From contig CAIIXF020000006.1 of the NCBI GenBank assembly GCA_903813345.2, positions 35,688,436 through 35,752,435 on the forward strand: 64,000 nucleotides of DNA, given 5' to 3'. The stretch comes from Owenia fusiformis. Its lineage: Eukaryota > Annelida > Polychaeta > Sabellida > Oweniidae. The notes below the pieces were generated by a model, which was given only the letters and a program-made list of their open reading frames with translations, made no database searches and was not told where the DNA came from. The position numbers were made by a program, and so were the translations under genes. Of the stretch, positions 1 through 10,421 are shown piece after piece; position 1 is the stretch's first letter; each line of letters begins with the position of its first letter.

Positions 1-1027
1 TGTAGATATTATTATTTTCAAGAAGAATATAAAGATATGTTTATCGAACTTTTCACGCATAGCTCTACCCTTTTACTAAACTTTAGACACAATTCATTAT
101 GCTTAGTGTTATTCCCGCAATGTCAACTTTTATCCTGGTCATGTAAATTATATGATTGTTGAATAAATAAAATGATTGAGTGACATATGAGAAGTCTGGC
201 ATCTTGTTATCTCACTATGTAAACTTACTTTGATGAATTAAGGGAGCATTTTGAATATGATCTATAAATGGGGAAGCGCAAAACATTTAGCCATCTCTCT
301 CCTGAATTAATCATGATCTTTTGTTGAATTACAACAATACTTTAATATACCTAAAGGGGCGTCAACAAAACGTAATTATAACTGAAAAACTATTCTGGCC
401 AATATTACCAGGATATGTTGTCAGTTGTGCTCAAAATTGTATAATTACGGAGCAAATCATGGGACATAATACAAAACATTTGGTTCTAAAATTGCTTACA
501 TTTTCATATAACTAATTAACTTTAGCTTGCATCTATGCCTTATTGAGATACATTCCTCCTTATTAAAATGTTTTCGACGAATACCTGAGTATTTCATTTG
601 AATCTTAATCTCTGTTAATATGGACCCCCAAAACTAGCGTTCTTTTATTTACATTTCATCAACTTATTGAAAATTAAATTAGGCATTTGTTCTCAACCCA
701 TATGGATACTCGTACATATTCAACATAATATATAGATTCACAACATGATATGTTTTATGTTTTGACAATGATATCCACAACTTGTCATTTTACGTTTGAT
801 TTTCCAACATTTACACTGCATGGAATTACGGACCGTATGGAATAGTCCAAGACAAGTCATCAACATTGAATGCACCTACTCATGTCATTATCGTATTGAG
901 CCATTCACGTTTTACCGTTATTTCATTAAGATTTGTTACTTTTTACAACCAGCTCTAGACAAGTCATTGACATTGAATTTGTATACTATCATTCTCTTAA
1001 CGACCTAAACCATTTACTGTTATAAGG
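1..1027. other. AT-rich non-coding sequence, no gene seen
   Basis: No exon with convincing splice borders or a recognisable protein is visible here. The short open frames (for example 321-515 and 796-1008 on plus) have AT-driven composition and resemble nothing I know. If the death-domain gene on the minus strand continues past its donor at 1041-1040, its next exons would lie here or beyond the left edge of the window. Confidence 0.5.
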
Positions 1028-1296
1028 TTAACATCTGTTACCTGTAAGACGAGCAAGATCTCTTCTTCCTGCCATTCTGAGGGCATCATCCAGTACTTTC
1101 CATTGGTTGACATCCTCAGGTTGTCTCTGCTTCCAGCTTAACAGCATTTTGACTCCCCATTGTTCCTCATCATGTGGATTACTCCTCTTTATGTTGTCAA
1201 TCTCTGCTGATGTGAGCCCGAGAAGGACACCCACTTTCCTAACATCTTCAACCAACCTTTCTCCAATGAAACGCAGTGTCCCGTCATAAATTTCAT
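1028..1296 (-). CDS. Death-domain protein, exon 2
   Basis: This exon encodes a death domain, a six-helix protein-interaction fold used in apoptosis and innate immune signalling. Visible hallmarks are VLLGLTSAEIDNI (helix 2-3 region), EEQWGVKMLLSWKQR (helix 4) and the C-terminal signature WKVLDDALRMAGRRDLA, matching the family pattern W-x2-L-x2-AL-x3-GR-x-DLA. Reading from the splice acceptor (pyrimidine-rich stretch ending CAG at 1299-1297), the frame opens with a split codon (N|AT) and gives about 88 residues to a TAA at 1030-1028. An ACAG|GTAACA donor lies at 1042/1041, 11 bases before the stop codon. If used, the exon is 1042-1296, exactly 255 nt with phase 1 on both sides, and the protein continues to the left. 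Phase fits exon 1 at 3531-3558. The exon is a domain cassette; the full protein (adaptor, kinase, ankyrin or TIR fusion) cannot be told from it. Confidence 0.85.
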
Positions 1297-3530
1297 CTGT
1301 TCAAAATGTAAATGCATTATGTTAGTATCTTTTTCATCTTGAATTTCTGAAGTATGAAGTTTTCATGAAAATCATGATAATAGTAATTATTATCGTGTTA
1401 TTGTCGTTGTGAAAGGACTTGGACATTGTTTGTTCGTTCGTTTGTTTTTTGCTTGCTTGTTTGTATGTTTTTTATTTTATTCGTTTGTAATATCATACTT
1501 GTAGGTAACACTTTTAGCAGGTGTTCATCCCAAATCAGCAATATATTATAATAAATGATTGTTTGTTGTTACCAGCTGATGCATTTTGCCTATGTATTCT
1601 ACTGTATATAAATGTAAATATAATGTTGCATGTACATGTAAATAGAGACCAAATGAGTATGTTATTTATTTTCATACTAAAGGGAGATTTTGAGAGAAAG
1701 GGCATGACAAGGGCAACAGCAGGCTACAAAGCAGATAAATTTAGGCAAAAAACTATATCGGTATTCGATTTGTTTCGATAGGAGTCTGATATACTGTGCA
1801 ATGATATCAACCATGTTTATTATATTCCTGAAAGAAATCCAAAGAGGCATGGGAGAAAGGCTGATGAGGGCATTTGTTCTAATAATTGAGCATGCAATAT
1901 CATGCCCAAGCAGATAATTTAATGCATCCGTCGCACAGTCGTGATTTTAGGTTTCATGTTTTTGTGGCATTTCCTCACATTTTGACGAAAATAAAAACAT
2001 CTCATTCTGTTTGTTTATCATAATCGAAAACAGAATTTGACTTAATTACAACCATGGATAATAATAACAAATAAGCGGATTGAACAATTTGAGTTTCGCT
2101 TGTATCTTTGAAGTCTTCGAACATTTGATACATTTTATCCTAGCTCCAGTGATTTTAGGTTTCATATCTCATGAACCATCTCACTCCTAGAGAATGTAGA
2201 CGAAAAAAGGAGACACAATGTTATGAAGCCTTACATTTGTTAACTTCAGTTGATTCTTTCATTAAAGCTACATTGTACTTCACAGCCGACAAAATATCAC
2301 CATCACCATCACCATCTTCGCACGCTCGGTCTTCACTGCGTTCATCGACCGACGGGAGCCGAGTGAACGAAGATGTATTATCACAAAAATTAAGATTGTG
2401 CGACAGAGCCAAAAATGTGCCCAAGATTAAGAGGAAAATGTGCTAATTTCAAATCCGTCTTTTTGATCTATATCTGCAGGGAAAAATTGTTAAGACGACG
2501 TGAGCCATGGCTCATTTGAAAGGTCTCTAGATGCTTTTAAAGATAACCCAAAAATCTGAGATAAGACCCTCTTTCCTATGGCCTGGCTCATTTATCTAGG
2601 AATGACAGTCATAGAAACTAGAAATCAGGGAACCCAGGGCAAATAAAATATAAAGAATGACTCCCATTAATCATCTTCAGAAATACAATATGATATTAAT
2701 TGAAAAAGCTATCAAATACATTTAAATATGATAATTTGGTTGTGAACTGTTTTAAATTATTTCAAAATAATCATACGAATTGTTTTAAGTCATAGGGTAT
2801 GTGTATATGCTTGGTTAGATGTGATAACAAACTCAGGGACTCACAATCAAATCCCTGACAAAAATGCAATAGATGCAGGGATCCCAGAAAAGAGTTATAA
2901 TGATGAAAAATTGTTAAAGTTTGGTAATTATAATATAAAACAACAAAGAGGAATTTTCCCCTGGAGGTAAAACATTTTTAACATCACATATCAAACATTC
3001 CATTATTCACAAAGTCATTAGAATGGTAAAAAGTGAACGGCACTTAATATTCTAATAATCTAATGTATTTGGTAGCTCATTTGCCGACTTATATTAATGT
3101 ATTCAAACATGGATGAATGGGTAATTCTTTTAATTCTTCATTTGCCCCGAGTCCCATGAATTAGTATAACAACTATTTCTCGATAAATAATTCTGTTTCA
3201 CCTAATATTGTTGCTGGATTAATGTTTTCACATTCAGTGAAAATGTCAATACGGTATATGTTGGAAAATAAAGACATACGAGATATATTATAAAAATTGT
3301 ATGATCACCCCTCATGTATCAGATGAATGGATAGCTTTTGGAGGCGAAGGCTGTGAAAATTGACCGTACTTTCGACTTTTGACCTTTAAAATCTACTGAC
3401 ACAACCACTTGATATTACGAGACGATACAAAGAACATGATTTAATAAACACTTGCAGACAAAATATTGACAAATGAATAGTGACAAATGAATAATACTAT
3501 ACGCAAAAACAGTACTGTACGTGTACATAC
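1297..3530 (-). other. Intron of the death-domain gene
   Basis: This is the interval between the inferred donor (GTATGT read on minus at 3530) and acceptor (CAG at 1299-1297). It is AT-rich with a GTTT/GCTT-rich low-complexity patch at about 1420-1490 and a short ATC-type trinucleotide run at 2299-2316. The minus frame 2221-2424 crosses that run. It has no clear splice borders or homology, so I do not call it an exon. Confidence 0.6.
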
Positions 3531-3558
3531 CTGAACTTGAATCTTTCCACGTGGCCAT
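3531..3558 (-). CDS. Death-domain protein, first coding exon
   Basis: On the minus strand an ATG at 3558 starts a short reading frame, MATWKDSSS plus one extra base, that runs straight into the donor G|GTATGTAC at 3531/3530. The last base is phase 1. The death-domain exon at 1296 begins with AT, so the split codon becomes GAT (Asp) and the frame stays open through the whole domain. The start context CAATGG is ordinary. The protein would have its death domain at the extreme N terminus, starting about residue 10. Transcription would come from around 3.6-4 kb on the minus strand; I see no clear TATA box. The exon is tiny, so the call rests on ATG, donor and phase agreement. Confidence 0.65.
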
Positions 3559-5494
3559 TGTTATTCTTCACCATTTACATCCCAACTTCTGCGAAAAGGT
3601 AAACGTGATCGGTATCTGCAATGCGATGTTTTGATCTGAACTTTGATCACATTTAAGTTTTGTACGTCGAGGTGTAATTGACATTCCACGCTTACATTAA
3701 TCTTACATTATAACAAACAAGGCAAATATGGGATACTGGCCTGTTGCATCGAGGATTGCTAGGGTTGAAACGTCTCACTCAATTCAGTTTCGTTTTGATC
3801 CAAACTTGAATAGGTGAATATGCAAAATTCCTCGTCCAATTATCCCAGGCAACCTTTCTAAACATATTAGACTGAGCTTATCAGAACTAGAACCTCATGC
3901 AAGCTTTATCTGCGGGTTGTATTCGATTTGATCTTTGTCTGTTACGAATGCTTATCGTAAAATGGTAGAAATTACAAATCAATATGAATAAGCAATATGG
4001 CCGCCAGAAACAAGTGGCGCTATCTAAATATATGAGATGGTAACCATTACAACATTGTGAAAAGTGGAAACCCATAAAAAACATATTTTATTCTCTCAGA
4101 ATCTAAACGGCATAATTTATGAGATACATGTAATTCAGGAACAAATGATCACTGAGATTTCGCCCTGCAGAATATGATATAACTGTGGATAAATAAGGGA
4201 CCAGATCACTGAGTAAATTGAAGATTTCGATCGTTTCTACCATGACGATATAACATGTTTGTAGAGGAACGTTTACCGTGTCGTTCATATTAAGCCTACC
4301 TTGATAAATGTCAGTCCTCTTTCTCGTCAATGTGTCACATGAGGATATCTTGTTGTATGCCCTACGTAAACGCCCGAGTCGTTGTTATCACTTACATGTA
4401 TATCTAAAAAGTAAATTCACTTCCTCTTGCGTGCGATACGAATAAAAAATCAATAGCCCAGACGGTTCCTATTGGAATCGTCAGTTCAGTTCATTATGTA
4501 CTTAGTGAATTCACTTATTTAAAGAATGAATGACATTTTTAAGTGTGTAAATATGCCTTTTACGTATTGTATTTAATAAATATGAAAATTGTTATTTCTA
4601 CTCAATATGAAAGAAAATGCAGTCCATGATTGCAGTAAGGAGAAAAGCAAACGCAGATGTTTAGACACCCCTCCCTAGTTATCGCCATTAAACAAAATAT
4701 CATACTTTGCCATCGTGTAGTAATAATTCTCCAGAAAAGTAAATGTTGATGGTTAGACAGTCACATGATCCGTACATTGCACCCCTTTCCCAGTCACTTT
4801 CCAAACAAAACTAACACAAAGACATGGCGACAAGTAAATAATCTACCAAAAGCCAATGTAGATATTAACAGAAAATCAATGCATTAATTCATACATTGCA
4901 ATCGGGACATATTCAACACATAAAAAGTGCATTACCTCTGGGACAACCCTCGTAAATGTTGACGTTAAAGGGACCCAACACCATGGTCACATGATCAGTC
5001 GTGTGGAGGTAAGCTCCCAGTTGAAATAAAAGCACTGTCCTCCTTTGGTTTCTGTGAAAAGTAGCTAATACCCTCATGTATTGGTCAGTTTGTGTGTCAC
5101 ACGACTAATCCATACCATATGCTTCATTCAACATATTTTATGCTATTGAGCTGCATATATAAACAGTACTTTGCAACTAAGGTCATACAGTATACTTACC
5201 CCTTGCAAATTGTAATTTATTGAATTCACAGTAAACCCATCAATTTTTAAGAAAACAAAGAATATTGTTCTCATGGATCTATTATTTATGTTAGACTAAC
5301 TATGAAAATATAAATATGAAATAATATGTTAGCTTGAAGTCATATATAAGATGAAAATATATGTTCATGCATTTGCATTTTTCCAAAGGGAATATTCCCA
5401 TGTAAGTAAATACAGGTGCAATATATAATTTATATGTATATCTATGTCATCTGTCTATACATGCGCGTATAGCCTAGTGTTACATGTGAACAAG
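3559..5494. other. Upstream and intergenic sequence
   Basis: This would hold the promoter and 5' UTR of the minus-strand death-domain gene and possibly a non-coding 5' exon of the plus-strand candidate at 5495. A donor-like GTGGAG|GTAAGC is present at about 5013. Nothing else is recognisable. Open frames at 3887-4084 and 4103-4330 (minus) have no coding signature. Confidence 0.4.
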
Positions 5495-5570
5495 ATGGTT
5501 CTGGAAAGAAATGAGCGTGGCAGATTTGCTAAAAAGCCACATACACCACAAAAGCAAGACCAATTTGAAA
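5495..5570 (+). CDS. Candidate first coding exon, unknown protein
   Basis: ATG at 5495 starts a highly basic, charged segment, MVLERNERGRFAKKPHTPQK followed by QDQFE, that ends exactly at a consensus donor (GAAA|GTAAGT at 5570/5571), leaving one base of the next codon. The 'RNERGRFAKK' style of start is common in short N-terminal exons of invertebrate proteins, some of them transposon-derived. I do not recognise the family. The frame stays open for 23 more codons through the donor, so stop codons do not force the splice; the quality of GTAAGT does. No downstream exon could be assigned. Confidence 0.45.
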
Positions 5571-7807
5571 GTAAGTTCATTATTCTCAAGGGTACACTTC
5601 AAGTGAAAGCTACATTGCTACAGGGTGGCCTATCATTCTGAGACAGATGTATTATCCAACGATTGTGATTTTCGAAGCTAAAATATGATATCTTGAGCAG
5701 ATGGAAATACATTCCCATGAAATATGTATATATAGTCAAAAGTGATAACTATTTATTGAGTGTAATGAAATGTATCCTTCGCTAACTGCTTTTGTTTGAG
5801 ATAATTATCATGAAATATTTTTTAATTAATTTTTATGTGTGTCATTGATCCTAATCCACCCTGTAGTCTGGTGTTTGTAGAGCATTGCGACTCGTCCAAC
5901 TTATTCTCACAAATATCAAACCTCATTTACTAATTAATTTTTTGTGTGAATATGAAGAGTCCAAGCATTGCTTTTTTATGTTTATTGTATAGCTATATTT
6001 AGCCTTGATATCCATGATTTTTTAAAAGAAAATCTCACCGTTAGATTTCGAGCTATTCATGTTTACTCATTTGTCTAATTGGAAAACAATGCAAATCTCA
6101 TTTTTTCAAAAGAAAAAAAATGAAATTCTAAGACGGTGAAAAATCATTAAAAAATACACAGATTCAGAATCCGGCAAGCATTTTCCCTTATTCCTCTCCG
6201 TTAAGAAGTTTTGCAAGGTGTTGGATCCCTTTAAACACGATCCTTTTTGCACCTTCATTCCACTTATAGCCTAAATATAAAATATCAACCTTTCTAATCT
6301 GAAGGATGAAATTTGAAAACCAATGTAAATGGCCGAATGATCTGAATACGTATAATATAATAGGAATACTGAACTGTCATTCTACTCAATTATAGATGTC
6401 ACTTCTAATAGTCCCTGAGCTGCTCCAGAAAAAATGAAGTGTCGTTGTCGGTACTCCGCCACAAAAAATTAACATACCATTTGAAAAGTACTGATTCCCC
6501 TCACTAAGAAAATATTTTTTATTTTGATAGAAACAAAATGGGCCTTTCTCTCTAAATTGGTGTCACACCAGGTTGCCTTCTAAAAACAACTTTTAGTAAT
6601 ATTAATTTTCTACTTTTTAGTACATAACTGCATTTTAAGAGCTACTTTTAAGTTTGATATCAACTAATTTCGATAAAAAAATTACTTTTAGAATACGAAA
6701 AATGTCAAAAAGATGGTCCCCACAGGGTGCAAATGTCTGCAATAGTAAAAATCTGCATGGCGCAATGTTTTGGTGTTTAAGTTATAAAAACACTGCTTAA
6801 TGCTTCCAAAAAGGTAATGTGGCATGTAAAAAGGTACAGGGCGACAAAAACTGTACCCAAATAAATATATATGATTGCTCGGGAATATGATGTTATCCCT
6901 GTGTTTTGTTAATGCTGCATATGATCCCCATGTAAAGTCAATACATCCTTGCCTAAATCCTCATTGTCTTAGTAAAAGCCCTTGTAACCCGTAAAAATGT
7001 ACCATAACCCAATGTAGGGCATACATGTAGGAACACTATGCAGTAGATGTTTTTGTGGCGGACCGTCCGGACAACAAACTTCTAAGAGCTCTTAGAAAAA
7101 ACAGCTCGGGAACTAAGGATGTTGAGAATTTTGCAGGGACCTACATATGGTAAACGGATAGGATTAGCCTATAGCTACACCCGCGGCCTTCCACTTTTTC
7201 ATGACCTGACTGCGTTGCTAGCATTTGAAAACTAAGAGTTAGCTAACGATTGGAAGTCGATCTAACTTACCTCCCAGAGGATAGAACATTAATTTCAATG
7301 AAACCCTATCACCTTTATTTTGTCGGAAATGGGCTCTAGATTGTTCGCAGACAGAAGATTCGACCAATTTTCATCATTTATCAATCGATTTTGCATGGAA
7401 ATATATATTTTGTACGGCACGCGTTCAGGAAGCTTTACCCTCCAACTTCCAGCAAAAAGGTTGAGAGTCCAATTACAAATCCAGCCATTTTGGATTATAC
7501 CCTTTGCATCCGTTCGACTTCGCTTCTAAAAAGAGAGCTTCATCTTCTGCGCGTAGGGTATTTGGATTGAAATATCCTCGCTCATTAATTCAAGTAAAGA
7601 ATGTGGGGGATAAAACTATGGGTAGTTACAAATTGACCCAACAAATAAAAATAAAATTGGAAGGTCAAGACTAATGAAATAAGTAATATAAATAAATAAT
7701 AAAATCACACATCCGAATGATCTTAATCAACAAAAATAATTTATTTTCGTATCTACGCTCTATCGAACATAAACAGACAATTGAAACACATTTAAGTAGA
7801 TTTGGAA
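5571..7807. other. AT-rich sequence with a possible MITE
   Basis: No exon is supported. An inverted pair, CTCCGCCACAAAAA near 6453 and TTTTTGTGGCGGA at about 7049-7061, suggests a roughly 0.6-kb TIR element of unclear class; beyond the 13-bp core the arms match only loosely. A weaker foldback spans about 6018-6155 (CTCACCGT against ACGGTGA). Donor-like GTAAGT on the minus strand near 7271 has no convincing exon. Confidence 0.3.
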
Positions 7808-7843
7808 CTAGGATGAAGAAAATAATATATTTCTTCATCCTAG
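7808..7843. repeat. Perfect 14-bp-arm hairpin
   Basis: CTAGGATGAAGAAA (7808-7821) is the exact inverse of 7830-7843, with an 8-base loop. It could form a cruciform or be a relic of a foldback element. No target-site duplication is evident. Confidence 0.7.
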
Positions 7844-7999
7844 ATTTGGAAGGAGATTCAGAAGCAGAAGCAGATACAAGTTGATTTGAATAACAATGAA
7901 ACATTTCAACGTATCAACTGGTAACATTATTCTGGTCACTAGCATGTTGATTTCTCAAAGGCCGAAGTATAATAATACATGACATGATTGATATGTGTA

Positions 8000-8316
8000 A
8001 ATGATATCGGTGTACTTGTAAGTTTTATTATTTTGACCTACTTTGCATGATAACAATACAAAGGATCCTCATACGGTGAACACTTACAACTGAACTCACT
8101 GGTCAATGTCAGTATCAGAAGAAAGTAATGGCCATTACCCTCTCTTTCAAAATGGCAGACAGTGATGTATGTAAGTGATATCAGTGTACTTAATTAACCT
8201 ATTTTGCATGATAACAATACAAATGACCCTCATTGTCAACACAACTGGACTCACGAGTCATAATCAATATCAGAAGAAAGTAATGGCCGTTACTATCTCT
8301 TTCAAAATGGCAGACG
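8000..8316 (+). repeat. Tandem duplication of a promoter-like 'M-A-D' start module (2 copies)
   Basis: Two diverged copies about 155 bp apart share TTTTGCATGATAACAATAC-like sequence, TATCAGAAGAAAGTAATGGC, then CTCTTTCAAAATGGCAGAC. Both end in an ATG reading Met-Ala-Asp (8152 and 8307). In copy 1 the frame soon meets GTATGT/GTAAGT donor-like sites (8167-8176); in copy 2 it meets a stop after 12 codons. A third copy lies inverted at 9842-9898. The module may carry a core promoter plus initiator exon, or may be a dispersed repeat. It does not look like a transposon with TIRs. Confidence 0.6.
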
Positions 8317-8425
8317 GAAAGACATTTCGACCATATCAAGCTTGAATTGCATAGAAACTCCGCAGTCTGATTAAAGACGCCACAATCGAACTATACCGTA
8401 TATACCATCAATCGAGAACGGGCAC

Positions 8426-8737
8426 CAGTGGCGGATCCAGGAACCAACAAGGGGGGGGGCCCAAATTTGAGAATATAGAAAAAAATTTTGGGCCCCTAAA
8501 ACCGAAAAAGTGGGCCCAAATTTTGAAAATTTGAGGCCCATTTTCTTCCAAATTTGGCCTAAATTAAAAAAATAAGGCCTTAGAAGGCCCAATAATGACC
8601 AAAAGGCCCACTTTTTGGGGTCTTAAGGCCTTTTTTGGCCTAAAATTTTTTTGGGCCCAACTTTTTTTTTTTTGGGCCAACCTTAGGGGGGGGGGCCCGG
8701 GCCCCATGGGCCCCCCCCCCCCCCGGATCCGCCATAG
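8426..8737. mobile_element. hAT-like MITE with GGCCC-rich interior
   Basis: The element starts CAGTGGCGGATCC (8426) and ends GGATCCGCCATAG (8737), imperfect terminal inverted repeats of a non-autonomous hAT-like type widespread in marine animals. The interior is homopolymer-rich (runs of G, C, T and A) with repeated GGGCCCAA and GGCC motifs. The sequence GGGCAC occurs just outside both ends and may be part of a target-site duplication, but I could not align a clean 8-bp pair. The open frames across it are by-products of low complexity. A relative lies at 47470-47749. Confidence 0.65.
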
Positions 8738-9670
8738 GGCACTATAAGTTATTGAATGATTCGAGTGAAATACAGAAAATATTCTACCCGATTGTATTTC
8801 ACGATGCGCTAGCAAACGTTCAAGGGAAGAATAGTTTCTGTATTTCACGAGAAATCAGTGAAAAACGTCTTCATTCCATGATTACTCAGATAAATCTCCC
8901 CCAAATCAGGTAGACTGTATCCTTCGTCTGAATAAATATTCAGACTGTAAGTCACCTATTGTAAAATGTGGTGTTGTATAAATGTTACAAATAAGTTTGT
9001 TTAATGATAAAATGATTACCTTATAAAGAACTTACAATATTATTTTTTCGTATATTGTCCTCTTACTGAAGATATTCATAAAATGTACAGACGCTTCTTG
9101 TAGCGAAGCCATTGATTAGGTCAAGCCATTTTGGCAATGCCAATTCTCACGATAAACGAGATTTAGCCAGTGACGTCAGTCTATTTGTAAACAAATAACA
9201 CGTGGAGCGGACGGAGCAACATTACGGAAGCGTATTGCTAAATTCCATTTGTGCGGGAATTTATTAGATCTAGAATCTAGTCATTTATTATCATTATCCC
9301 GATTAATTTCAAGTTGTTCATTTATAGTAAATAGAGCGGAAATATTCATGAAGAAGGCCGAGGTAATCAAGTGGTCATGTGTTGTCAAAGTTCAAAATTT
9401 GCATATCTCGTTTGGATCTCGTGAACTCAAACGTCCTTGACATTGATTTCGCGATCTACTTATGAACACATCCTGAAGTTTTGGTGAGTCTGAACATTTC
9501 ATTATTTTATATCAACTTGTACCCGCCTTATACAAATATTTTTGCTTCTAGTTTAAGATGAACATCTCTTCAACATATTCACCAATTTTCAAGGTGAACA
9601 TTCTTATAATAAACGAGAAATTAATGTGCAAAAAATATCACCGCGATTTCCACAGGAAATATATCAATCA
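8738..9670. other. Sequence with a possible CRE-containing promoter
   Basis: No exon can be assigned. At 9171-9178 there is a perfect CRE palindrome TGACGTCA, followed by a forkhead-like GTAAACAAA and a locally CpG-richer stretch to about 9240. A donor-like TTTTG|GTGAGT occurs at about 9483. Together these could be a promoter and a non-coding 5' exon on the plus strand, but nothing downstream confirms it. Confidence 0.25.
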
Positions 9671-9701
9671 CAACAGACCGAATATTATATTCGGTCTGTT
9701 G
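9671..9701. repeat. Perfect 15-bp-arm palindrome
   Basis: CAACAGACCGAATAT (9671-9685) is the exact inverse of 9687-9701 around a single central base. It lies inside a chance 116-residue open frame (9558-9908). Its perfection suggests a recent origin. Confidence 0.8.
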
Positions 9702-9841
9702 GATACATACTACCAAATCAGGTCCATTTCCTTGATTTGGGGAAAATGTTGCAGCGTTTGCATGATATACAAGCTTGGCATGACAGAAATGTCAAACCCA
9801 AATGTCCAGGGTAAACTAAAAATATCTAAATTGACACTTAC

Positions 9842-9898
9842 CGTCCGCCATTTTGAAAGAGAATGTAACGCTCGTTATCTTCTGATATTGACCAATAC
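9842..9898 (-). repeat. Third, inverted copy of the 'M-A-D' start module
   Basis: Read on minus, this stretch repeats the module at 8102-8160 and 8261-8316: TCAATATCAGAAGA, then CTCTTTCAAAATGGCGGAC. Here ATG GCG GAC G (9851-9842) runs straight into a consensus donor GTAAGTGTC, so it is a plausible initiating exon coding Met-Ala-Asp plus one base. It is next to the Harbinger-type MITE at 9929. No downstream exon was identified. Confidence 0.5.
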
Positions 9899-9925
9899 GC
9901 ACTCATAAAATCAATATAACAAAAC

Positions 9926-10421
9926 TAAGGGGCGGGGTCAAAATATCGATGTTCATATGGAGACGAAAGTACTTTCGCGAGGGGGGAGGGGGTTTTTGGG
10001 CACTTTCGTTGACCAAACTAAACATCGATAATTCGGATCTGATATACAAAAAATAATTGGACTTACCCACTTTTTCTGGCGCTATGTTCTGATAAAAAGG
10101 CTTGTTTTCAATAGTTCGTGAGCTTTTTTGTGTGATAGGTCCAAAATATCGGTAGATAAAGACGATACAAGGATAATTCGATCATTTTTCAAATAAATTC
10201 CGTACTTTTCCCTCCTCCTTTTGAAGAGTTCAATGCAGTTAAATTGCGAACGTGTGTTAATTCACCGTAATAATAACCCGGCAAATAGGATACGATTATG
10301 CCAATGTTTTTTTGAAGTGACCTAAGCTTTCGTCTAGAGGGGGGGTGGGGTGGGGGGTTGTTGTCCAAACGAAATTACTTTCGTCTCCATATGAACATTG
10401 ATATTTTGACCCCGCCCCTAA
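9926..10421. mobile_element. PIF/Harbinger-type MITE (490 bp) with TAA target duplication
   Basis: The terminal inverted repeats begin GGGGCGGGGTCAAAATATC (9929) and end with the mirror at 10418. They extend about 45 bp through CATATGGAGACGAAAGTA with few mismatches. TAA flanks both ends (9926-9928 and 10419-10421), the 3-bp TWA target duplication typical of PIF/Harbinger elements. The interior has no transposase. It includes G-rich tracts next to each arm (near 9980 and 10340). Open frames crossing the right arm are spurious. Confidence 0.8.

Noticed and set aside
2221-2446. Overlapping plus and minus frames rich in Asp/Gly or Ser/Pro
   Set aside because: Both are driven by a short trinucleotide run; no splice borders; they lie within the inferred intron.
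8371-8848. Open frames rich in Gly/Pro/Phe/Lys
   Set aside because: Products of homopolymer runs in the GGCCC-rich MITE.
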